A stretch of DNA of 29,750 nucleotides from Gymnopilus junonius. Taxonomy: Eukaryota > Basidiomycota > Agaricomycetes > Agaricales > Galerinaceae. Below are positions 21,489 to 29,750 of this stretch, piece after piece (position 1 is the stretch's first letter; every line of letters begins with the position of its first letter). The DNA lies in contig JADNYJ010000396.1 of assembly GCA_015501075.1 (NCBI GenBank), positions 1-29,750 of the forward strand. Reading direction: 5' to 3'. Position numbers and translations under genes: made by a program. The notes beneath the pieces were generated by a model that was not told the DNA's origin, made no database searches, and saw only the letters and a program-made list of their open reading frames with translations.

Positions 21489-24376
21489 CTAGCCATCAAA
21501 GTTATTGATGATTTCTTCAGCAATCCTATTCAGCCGGAGTGAAGCTTGATGCATGTCACCAGCAGCTTTCAAATGTTTTCCCCAGACCTTCTGAGAGAAT
21601 GGCCAAGAAGGCTTAGTGTGTGGGTGCTCTGCTGAATTTACTTCTGACACAGGCTGTGCAACAGATCTAGGAACACGAGAGGGTAACTCTACTGTGTTGT
21701 GCTTGATGGAGCGGAACCAATTCTCCGAAAATTCAGTCCATTCACCATAATCATAACCCGACCCATCAAAAGTATCAGGCAGTGGGAACCATGAACGTTT
21801 TGCAATCTGGTCACCATTTCCTAGAAGATTTTTTTGGGAAAAGAGCAATCAAGACCACAAATTAACAATGTAAACATATCTAAATAAATAGGAAACTTAC
21901 CAGTCAGACAGTGATATATGCCACAAAGCTGCTCAACTTCTGTTTCTGTGAGATCATCATCCATATATTCCAAGCCAGTCTTCAAATCTTTGGCAAGCAA
22001 AAATTCAGCACAGTTGGGCGACCATCCTGATGGTCCATTGAGAATTGAACTCCAGCTGACATGTTGCATAGCAAGCCTCCACATTATTCCGCCACTCATT
22101 AGTGCAATCCGACCACGACGATTGGTATGGAGAAATTCAAAGCTATGGTGTTCAAACATGTTGAAGTCGTCAGCTGCAAAGACGTGTTCTGCACTCCTAC
22201 TGACTAATGTGATTGATGAATTTGAAGTTCTGTAGGGGGCCCGCGTCAGGGTTGTTGATAGCTGCATAGTACGAAATGGAATTCCGTGTTCCACAAAGTA
22301 AATGACCAGATCATTCTCAGTGTAATTGGAATCCAGCCGACAAACAAGCAAAGCGTGTGCAGGCGAAGTGACCGTAAACATCCACTGTGCCACTCTTCTA
22401 GCTCCGAAGTCAAACATATACCAGGTTTTGGTGGATTTCTTCCCTTTCGTGCCAATCGATATTTTGTGAAGGGAAGACAACCGGGAATTTAGGGTAATTG
22501 TTGCTCGATGTTCTCGGCTGAGATCCCACTCATCTTGCGAGATAAGTCCAACTGATGCCAACCTAGTCAGAAAATCAAAGGCTGCTTTGATGGTGTCCAG
22601 CCCAAATACGGCACTTTCCCGCTCTCGCCAGGTGATACCCAAAATCTTCAAAAAGTTTTTTTGGCTCCTGATTTCCATGATCCTGGAAGAAGGCTCCAAA
22701 GGCAGGGGGCCTGTATAGCCATATCGAAGACGACAAATTTCTAAAATATTAAATTCAAAGTTACTAATATGAACGGTGTCGACAGGAGGCAGTTCCCTGG
22801 GCTTGAGGGGAGGTGGATTCTGCATGTCTTCCTGATCATCATCACAATCCAGTGAAATTCTGTCGTCCTCATCAGGATCAATTGCATGATCATTTGAATA
22901 ATGTTGCCACTGGTCCGAGACCAAGCCTTCTGGTGCACGATTTCCAGTTGCTTGATCATCGCTTTCTGTATGCTCTGCTTGGGCTTGAGCATCACGCAAA
23001 TACCAATCATTGTCGGAGTCGGAGTCGTCGTTGTCAAAACCAAAGCCGCCTAGACCAGACTCTTCGTCAAATTCTTCGCAACAGTCAAACTCATTGAAGA
23101 AAGAATCGTAATGCACTTGTCCTTTGGTGAAGCACTGGAAAGCATCCTCATGATATTTCTTGAAGATCGGCCGTCGCTCTAATACATCGTGGTCATTTCT
23201 GAGCCATTCGAAAACCTTCCCATTGGTATATGGCGGATTCGCCAGTTTTTGCAAGCGGGATTGACGTTCTTCGTCACTTTCTATAGCCTCTTTTTGTTTA
23301 TTAATCGATGCCCGCAGGGCGAAGAATTCGCGCCACGTCACCGGCGGACTATAGCTAGCAGGGCAGTTTGTCTTTGGTTCCTGAGATTCATCCTCGCCTG
23401 TATCCGGTAGATCCCATTGGTGGTTAGATGGCATGTGAGGTATTCCTGTCATTGCAGCCTGTAGCTGGTGTGGTAACGGTGCATAATGCTTATATTTGGG
23501 AACAGAAGCCCACTCGGGCTTCCAGCGATACCAGACAGGAATGCAGAGCTGACAAAGCCATTCGACTGTTGGAAAGCATGTATCATGGCGAGAGAGGGAA
23601 ACAAAGGTTCCTGCCCTGTCCGTGAAGGAGGAAAAGTCTCGCAACATAGGGGAATCCATCAATCCCTCCAGCCAGGATTCTCGGCACCCTTGTCTAACTA
23701 GAAATGAATACCAATCTTCATATGCAATAAGGTTCAGCTTTCTCCGAGTCTGCGTTCTCATCTCCGCCAAAGCGATAAGAAAGGAGATGGCTGCAATTAA
23801 GATCATGAACCAGTCGCGTGACTTCTGAATTGATTCAAGAGCAGTCTCCCAGGATTCATGCCACATCCAGTACCCAAAAGTCCGCGGATGATTGGATACA
23901 ATAGGAGACGAATTGGCATGTATAGCTAGCAATGTTTTCATCTGGACAAGGTCATATTCAAGTCCTAACCACTGTTCCTTCATGTAACGAGGCATTGAAT
24001 ATCCTTTCGTCTCACGAAATGTGAGTTGTTCCTTTCGTCGAGGAAAATACTTTAACAGGCCAAGGACTGGTCCTCTGAATATCGGGTTATGACAGACGAA
24101 TGCAATCCATCCAAAAGGAAGATTCCACCAGTGGGGGTTTTGATAATTAGCTAGTTCCACGCCACTGAGATCGCGTCCTTTACCATTGGGGCCAAAAGGA
24201 AGGAATATGTTATTCCTGACACCATTCTTCTCATCTGCATCTGGAGAGGGAATTCCTTCGAGATCCCGGCAACAATTTGGGGAGTATATTATCTCGCCAT
24301 CGATGAGTTGCGCACGGCCAAATTCCTTGTCCTTGTCCCTGTAAATGTTGTTGATCAAAGTCTGCACATATATCAT
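21489..24376 (-). CDS. Intact orphan protein of about 935 residues, agaricomycete multicopy family
   Basis: This is the one large undamaged gene here. Exon 1 (24376-21901) joins exon 2 (21820-21489) across a gtaagt...ttctag intron. The join preserves the frame and gives 935 codons plus a stop. The function is unknown; I recall similar proteins in many copies in mushroom genomes. Visible features: a tryptophan/proline-rich block, NPHWWNLPFGWIAFVCHNP (residues about 80-98); YSMPRYMKEQWLGLEYDLV (about 126-144); a hydrophobic run WFMILIAAISFLIALAEM (about 189-206), which could be one membrane helix or a buried core; VWYRWKPEWASVP; an acidic low-complexity stretch (about 430-520); VFGLDTIKAAFDFL; and a C-terminal GDQIAKRSWFPLPDTF. 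A good donor/acceptor pair lies upstream (gtaagttc...gtgcag, ending near 24377), so the protein may start in an unidentified earlier exon. No transposase, helicase or nuclease motif is evident. Confidence 0.8.
21821..21900 (-). other. Intron of the 935-residue orphan gene
   Basis: This 80-base minus-strand segment begins gtaagtttcc and ends cttctag. Exon 1 ends one base into a glycine codon, and exon 2 supplies the other two, giving CLTG then NGDQIAKRSWF. The frame stays open to the stop at 21489-21491. Confidence 0.85.
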
Positions 24377-25189
24377 TGACTTGATAGTGGGTGAACTTAC
24401 AGTAAATTTTGATCCTTGCTACTGAAAGTCATGTTAGCAAAGTATTTTTCAGATGGAACCTGACTTAAAATATAAGAAATGAGAGCAAAGGTAGGAGACA
24501 ACGAGGCGTACGTGGTGCTAGCCAGTTACACTTTAGTTACACTGGTTCCCCAGAATGTGCGAAGACACGCAGAAATTTGATGACAGTGTGTTCAGAAGGA
24601 CCTAAATCACACTCCTACCTGATGTTCCAGGGTCCAGCGGCAAGCATGTACAGAACGTACCCGTATCACACTTGAGCCTCTGGTGGGCATTGACTGGGCG
24701 ATGGGCGTTGATGATGTTCGCGTTTATTTGGGTAAAATGTTGGGATACTGTTCAGACAAAACATGCACAGACAAATCTGACCATTCCATTGATCGATATG
24801 CTACTCGAGTACACTGCCACCTGATTAGTTTTATTTTTAACACTGACGGCCCATATGCTGTGTATACACTGTAATAGGACGATATATATGGAAGCCAACT
24901 GATGCTGGAAATCCATAATTTAGCCGTCAGCGAATTTCTTTACCGTTCCACCAAATTTTTCGGTACCCAACAAAGCCGCTGATTCTCAGGTGTCAGTTTA
25001 TGGGCACCTAACCCTATAAGCTTTCACTAAGTATATTTGGCAAAGTGTCTACCAAACCTGCTCACAAAACAGATATTTGGCCGTCGTTTGGTGATTGTTC
25101 AGCTCAATCAGGGGAAAGAGTCATAATAGAGAGCTTTATTTATGCATGATGTAGAGTTTTTTATGTAGTAATAGACATGCTACACGGAA
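24377..25189. other. Spacer between the orphan gene and family Z copy 2
   Basis: Both neighbouring genes are on the minus strand, so this holds the orphan gene's upstream region and the tail of family Z copy 2. A possible upstream exon or 5' leader lies just above 24376. The 8-mer gttacact occurs twice, about three bases apart, near 24523-24541. I see no other gene. Confidence 0.45.
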
Positions 25190-26762
25190 TACTAACTTGA
25201 AGGCTCAAGTCTCCCCACTCTTTTCGCTGTGACTGTACCTTGGTCTTGGTCTTCATCCTCCTCTTCAACGCCGTTGGGTCAAGACTGGTGCCAACGAGGT
25301 CTTGATATTGCTTACGGTCTTCAGCGATGATCTGTACCTCCCAGCTATTGAAAAACGGTCAGTACTGATCTGTTGCTTTTCTTTTGCCTCAGCACATGCT
25401 TCAGCTAGTTTATCTACAAAATGTTAAAAGTACTTGTCCCTTGCGCTAGATCATCGGCATCCAGATGAAGTGTAGGCTGCTTTTACCTCTGATCGGAGCA
25501 CTTTCCATCGTACAACTGAAAGCTGTGGTCCATCTCAATGGCCTCCAGGTTATGGTTATCAACCGCTTCACCCGAAGGAAGACCTGTCAACTTCAGTTGA
25601 TATACCAGGATATTTCCCTCCTCTCAGCCTCAACAGGTCCACGCCACGTCACTGCCAATCACGGAATATAGTGTGAACGTCAATCATGTAGCGATAGCTA
25701 CCAAGGCAGGCTTCTGCCTGTTGAACACCCTCTCTCCAACAAGCATTAAGATTGCATGAAATTGCACGCAATTCCCCCTTCCACTGTCGAGGGCGATGCT
25801 AGTCAATACCACTGTTGCGCTTTAGCTGAAGTTGAGGTTTACGTTCCCATTCTGGATGTCAAACAAAGATCTAGTCCAAGGAATATGTTGGCATCAGCAA
25901 AACTGGCTTTGCTCCATAATCTGCGTCATTCCGGGCAAAGGCAGCCATGAACGCCTCCTGTCCAACCTGACCATCCCCAACAGCCAGTATGAGCAATTGC
26001 CCGCATAGTGTCACTTGGTCAGTTGCTGGAAGGTGGCACAGTCGGCCGTCGCTCGGGCGATACCATGCCTTCTTGTGCCCGGGCTTGACGTCCTTGAATG
26101 AGACCTCGACGTTTGAAAAAATGTCCGATATCTTTATCTCGCCGACAGTGATACAAAGTGCAAAATCTTGATGGTGGCGGTCAGTGATTGTGGGATGTGA
26201 GGGGAACAAAAACACTGATTTATGGAGAGCGTAGAGGGTTGCAGCACCGCCGGGAACGTCGTTGAGCCTTATCCTTGATGATATCGACCAAAACTGCAGT
26301 GTCCCGGCGGTACAATGAGCATATGGAGAGCTCATCGAGATAGAATCCAGCGCATTTCAAAGGGCGAGCGTGAATTAGTGGATCATGAGGATCAATTGCA
26401 ATAAGATGATATCCTGGGTGGAGGGAGATGCGAGGTCATGGTAGCAAAGGGATAATGTGCGGAAATACAAAAGGCCAGGGCAAGCAGTGAGACGTGGTTG
26501 ATCTGGCGATAGATTCACATTATTAAGATTCACCAACATTCGATCTATGGAAAACGAGTAAATCTATACTGAATTGACCAAGAAGAGGAGTCAAGACATA
26601 CCTGCAAGCCTCAAGCGGCAATCCTTGCTCTTTTGGGTGTTGAATTACGTGATTATTTGAATGAGTCTGAGGTTCTTGATTAACGTATTGTAGGCATTGA
26701 GGACAAGGTATTTTACGAGCTGAATGAGCTGAAGGATCAATTTTTTTGTCGGAAGAAGGCAT
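25190..26762 (-). pseudogene. Orphan agaricomycete family Z, copy 2, internally deleted
   Basis: Inverted paralogue of the gene at 3951-5068. From the ATG at 26762-26760: MPSSDKKID, the zinc-finger-like head CPQCLQYV...NNHVIQH, HYPFAT, GYHLIAIDPHDPLIHARPL, AVLVDIIKDKAQR, GGAATLYALHKSVFLFPSH, ITVGEIKISDIF, SFKDVKPGHKKAW, CHLPATDQVTLCG and FARNDADYGAKPVLLMP. After that comes HPEWERKPQLQLKR, RQWKGELRAISCNL, CWREGVQQAEACLGSY, a DVHTIFRDWQ/RGVDLL block, GGKYPGISTEVDRSS, EAVDNHNLEAIEMDHS and a basic tail, TALKRRMKTKTKVQSQRK. Two parts are missing. The helical block present in copy 1 (about 90 codons) is absent between DKAQR and GGAAT. A central region that I recall in full-length relatives is absent between VLLMP and HPEWE. 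Frame changes and a TAG near 25818 also break it. Biochemical function is unknown. Confidence 0.72.
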
Positions 26763-27152
26763 AGATACAGAAGAAGAGGAAGCAGGGAGAGATTGATATA
26801 GTGATCATGATGGCTCTAAGAGAGCGATGTGCCTCTAACTGAAGGCAGACCTTTTTGGACATTCCCCCGATGCCGGATTGGTCTGCAGGCAATTTCTGAA
26901 CCGTGAACAACCGGCCCGCCCTCTCAAATGGACTGCCGCTCCATCCTGCCAAGTTTCTCCCTCCTGATTGCTGCGACGGGCATTGCGCCCAGGTTACCAG
27001 CGGCTAGTCGTCCGCCGCTATGATCACAAGGATTTCTAACACCTCGCTGCGAAATCGGTGAATAGGCACGATTTCCTACATACGTACACTGCCAATTTCT
27101 TCTGTACTTCCTCCGTTATCAATAACAGACAATCTTTCTGCTTTCTTGAATG

Positions 27153-27178
27153 CAGAAAGCCTGTTGTTCGGCTTTCTG
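27153..27178. repeat. Perfect 9-bp stem, 8-base loop hairpin
   Basis: cagaaagcc at 27153-27161 pairs exactly with ggctttctg at 27170-27178 across loop tgttgttc. It lies downstream of the last recognised exon of the 27380-29580 gene, on that gene's 3' side. A role in RNA processing is possible but not shown. Confidence 0.7.
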
Positions 27179-27253
27179 ATTATTTTTAGGATTTGGCACT
27201 CAACCTGTCCCTTTCCTCCATGCTGTAGCTCGGCATTTTGAGGTGGCAATGGC

Positions 27254-27269
27254 ACTTCCCATGGGAAGT
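27254..27269. repeat. 16-bp perfect palindrome ACTTCCCATGGGAAGT
   Basis: acttccca at 27254-27261 is followed immediately by its reverse complement tgggaagt at 27262-27269. It could bind a dimeric regulator, or it could be chance in 30 kb. It lies in the spacer and not in a recognised exon. Confidence 0.7.
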
Positions 27270-27379
27270 CATTCCATACCACCTAGGGATGTCCTTACAA
27301 GTTTGCTAAATGGCGTTGGACCATGTAAAGAAGTCGAGAAAGTGAATGAACCTGAAGTTAAATGAAATGGGTTACTTAC

Positions 27380-29580
27380 GATCTCTAGCTCAGGCTTGCC
27401 TCTCCATTTGGCGATGGCCTCACAAAATCGGACCGCAGCGTGCTCAACAGGCTCAGCAGGGTACTGCCAGGCGAGGTCTTCCATGTGAGTCGCACAGTCA
27501 GGGGTGGATGCAGGGATATCATAGAACTAGAAGGTACAATAAGAATGAGCGAAATGCGAAAGAGATTTTTATGAAATCCAGCATCTACCTTTTTCAATCT
27601 GCCATACATCTCAGATTCAAACTGGTCCTCCGCTTTGGTCCTCACCCCAGACCCATTATCGCTCAAACTCGGGAACAAAACCTTAATAGCCTCCAAGAGA
27701 TGAAGCAGCTCATCCAAATCAAATGCAGCGAACTCTTCATCTTCATCAATCTCCTCATCATCCTCATTGTCTACATCGTGCACCTGACTAGCGTTCTCGT
27801 TGATCCCAAGGCTAATGAGTAACAGGCACTGGACAGCTTGTAAACCTGTCCAGCCAGCAGACAGGTACCCCTCCAGGACAGTACGCATAAGCAAGCCAGC
27901 AAGGAGCATATACCACTCTGACGAGGGGCGCAGAGCATGCTCATACATTCTCCGCTGTGCCCGTTCCCTAGCTTGGGTTAAATTCTTGATTCTGGCTCTG
28001 GACGGTGGCCCTCGGGATCGCTGGAGAACGAGGCAGTGTCCAACGGCCAGGCGTTCCAGCTGGGATGATGGTTGCCAGAGCATCACTAGGTCCTGCTGCC
28101 ACGCTACCCTGGCCTGCATCTCGTTCTTCTTTGCCATCATCACTCTCATCATCCTCGCCTCTCGACTCTCTACCCAATGCAGCAGCAATGAGAGCAGAAA
28201 GCCGGATGAACCTCGGAATAAGCTTACTCAGTTTCGCGTTTCCACCTCCTGTAGGTGAGTCTCCTTCCTCCCTTGCTTTTCTCCTCAGAGCACTGCCTCT
28301 GACACCGGGGTGAAGGAGACCAGAGCCGATGCCGCTGCCGTCTTGCCATCCAGTGATGCCGCTACTGCCAGGCCCTATGCCCCCAGGCATCGCTTTCCAA
28401 CTGTTCAATGCGTTGTTTCCATTGGACGTACCGAAAGACCCAGTTCATCCACGAGAACTGTTGCTTCTGCCATGTCGGGCTGAAGATTTGGCCTCAATGC
28501 AGATTTCACATGCGGTGTGTAGATGCCTTGGGCACCGGAATGCAGGAGGTGAATTGGTGGTGCTGGGGTCGGCACCAGCGGCGTACAACGAACGGGTCCT
28601 CGGCTTGCATGAGGTCGCTGGCTTCTGGGAGTAGACTGGGGCGCAAGTGGTTGTTGCAACGTCTGGAATGACATGCCAGGGTAGTTCTGCGAGAATTCCG
28701 CATACTGCGGGCTTTTGGTCGATTGTGCAGGTACCGTGTGAGATGCTGGAGGAACAGGTGCGAAGGCACCAGACAGTTTTGTCAATGCGACTGGAAGGTC
28801 TGAAGGTGATAACGGGACAGGAGAATGCTCTGATGGAATGCTGATTTTGACGTTTGGAGCGTGGGTGTGGCGGTAAACGAGGGTGAGGTGCTTGGCGAGC
28901 AAAAAGGTCATTGATGATTGTCCCCAGAGCCAATCTCAACCTGACGCCGTTCGGGAGGCGATGAGGGTCTGAAGAAGCTGGAGCAGATAAATTTGGTGAT
29001 GTAGGAGGAGTAAAAACGTCTTGATCATTGAACGGATGGATAACCGGAGGAGGTATGGAAATCACAACTTTTTCGAGGCCTTCAGCCCGCAGTCGCAAAC
29101 TTCGGGCAAGGTCAAGATCCTGACGACCGAATCGCTCATCTTCGTCGTCGCCATTGCCCGAACGTGCTTTTAAACGGGAGACTTCTTCACCTTCACTGCC
29201 TTCTTCGTCCTCTTCTTCATAGGACTCAGGTCGTGTTCGATGGAGGAAATTGGGGGAGAAGGTCCACCCGTGTGATCAATCATGCCCAATTCTGCTCTTG
29301 CTTGAGCAAATCTTGTTCTCCCTACAGTATGCAAGCAGCGTTCAAGATCCGGGTCAGTCGCGAGCTTGATAAACGACTTACCGTGCACCCATAACATATA
29401 GTCAATGATCAGAGTCCGAGTACTCTTTTCTTGGGGTGGAATCGAGTGTAGGTGGTGGGCATGCTTGCGTGCTGGAGCGCGATAAGATGATTGCAGAAGA
29501 ACAGAGGTTGGACCTCCAGGAAAGGCGCCAGGGTTGTCGCGGTCAGATTGGACGAAGAACTTGCTACCTGAGCGTCATTT
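27380..29580 (-). pseudogene. Conserved basidiomycete gene of unknown function, several breaks
   Basis: I recall this architecture from mushroom genomes, without a known role. From the 5' side: PARKHAHHLHSIPPQEKST and RTLIIDYMLWVHG; an intron 29322-29381 (gtaagt...ctgtag); RTRFAQARAELGMIDHTGG; an acidic stretch with ESYEEEDEEGSEGEE; LRLRAEGLEKVVISIPPPV; a proline-rich part; PNGVRLRLALGTIINDLFA; NSPPAFRCPRHLHTACEIC; GITGWQDGSGIGSGLLHPG; NAKLSKLIPRFIRLSALIA; RPSSEWYMLLAGLLMRTVL; EGYLSAGWTGLQAVQCLL; an Asp/Glu run; an intron 27527-27588; and a perfect 49-codon exon 27380-27526 with PAEPVEHAAVRFCEAIAKW. Breaks are an in-frame TGA at 28445-28447 and frame changes near 28890 and 28140. Long conserved blocks survive, so this could be a recent pseudogene or an intact gene with sequence errors. 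The start exon is unresolved. Confidence 0.65.
29322..29381 (-). other. Intron joining DYMLWVHG to RTRFAQARAELG
   Basis: A 60-base minus-strand segment starting gtaagtcg and ending ctgtag. The exon before ends one base into the Gly codon, and the exon after completes it and continues RTRFAQARAELG in frame. Confidence 0.75.
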
Positions 29581-29750
29581 CTTGAAAAAGAGATATTTCT
29601 GTAAGGATGGGTATATGCAGCATTATATATGTTGAGACATGTAGGGCTGCTGATTCGCGTTCGAAAAGAAAGAGAAAGGCTGGCCAAAGTCCATCTGTGG
29701 GGAAGTGTCTCGCCGTATTTGTAAAAAAAAATGATCGAGCAGTCCCGAAT

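Larger units (their letters stand above)
26763..27379. other. Spacer upstream of family Z copy 2
   Basis: This contains the upstream region of copy 2 (about 26763-26950, including a C/T-rich minus-strand leader also seen before copy 1) and sequence after the last recognised exon of the next gene. Later exons of that gene could lie here, but I could not identify them. A hairpin and a palindrome are listed separately. Confidence 0.45.

Noticed and set aside
28005..28313. Plus-strand proline/serine-rich open frames at 27.8-28.8 kb
   Set aside because: They are antisense to the conserved minus-strand blocks (NAKLSKLIPRFIRLSALIA, RPSSEWYMLLAGLL) and show no motifs of their own.
1..29750. tRNA, rRNA or CRISPR features
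   Set aside because: I read both strands for cloverleaf-like segments and spaced identical repeats and found none. CRISPR is not expected in a fungal genome.
1..29750. LTR retrotransposon or gene cluster for secondary metabolism
   Set aside because: No long direct repeats, protease/integrase motifs, PKS, NRPS or terpene cyclase motifs were seen. The single metabolic gene is a dead lysine-pathway copy.

Overview
The window looks like repeat-rich DNA from an agaricomycete mushroom (Basidiomycota). Genes are split by short GT-AG introns of roughly 50-90 bases, such as gtgagt...tttgcag. The recognisable families are expanded in Agaricomycetes: KDZ and Plavaka transposases, DUF6589 proteins, a RecQ-like helicase, a non-LTR reverse transcriptase and several orphan multicopy families. 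Family names come from recalled motifs, because no search could be run.

Layout. 0.3-3.65 kb (-): a frameshifted KDZ transposase. 3.95-5.07 kb (+): the broken first copy of an orphan family (here 'family Z') with a CxxC...HxxxH head. 5.3-8.15 kb (+): a broken coiled-coil/acidic gene. 8.2-10.9 kb: almost nothing supportable. 10.9-11.8 kb (+): a Plavaka transposase N-terminal fragment, joined almost directly to 11.8-13.6 kb (+), a homocitrate synthase (LYS20-type) pseudogene that keeps its introns but has lost its frame and a metal-binding histidine. 13.6-14.9 kb: non-coding, with a perfect hairpin. 14.9-17.07 kb (+): a DUF6589 pseudogene, tail to tail with 17.1-19.3 kb (-), a RecQ-like helicase pseudogene. 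20.56-20.73 kb: a degenerate tandem repeat. 20.8-21.36 kb (+): a non-LTR reverse transcriptase fragment. 21.5-24.4 kb (-): the only long intact gene, about 935 residues in two exons, of unknown function. 25.2-26.76 kb (-): a second, internally deleted copy of family Z, inverted relative to the first. 27.4-29.6 kb (-): a conserved basidiomycete gene of unknown function with several breaks.

No operon or pathway is visible. The window reads as a graveyard of mobile and multicopy genes with one preserved orphan gene. Three results stand out. The two family Z copies define each other's reading frame and show internal deletions. The primary-metabolism gene is dead and sits at a transposon edge. Nearly all in-frame stops in the decayed genes are TGA, several where CGA would be expected, which suggests C-to-T decay at CpG. 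Some single-base frameshifts could instead be assembly errors.
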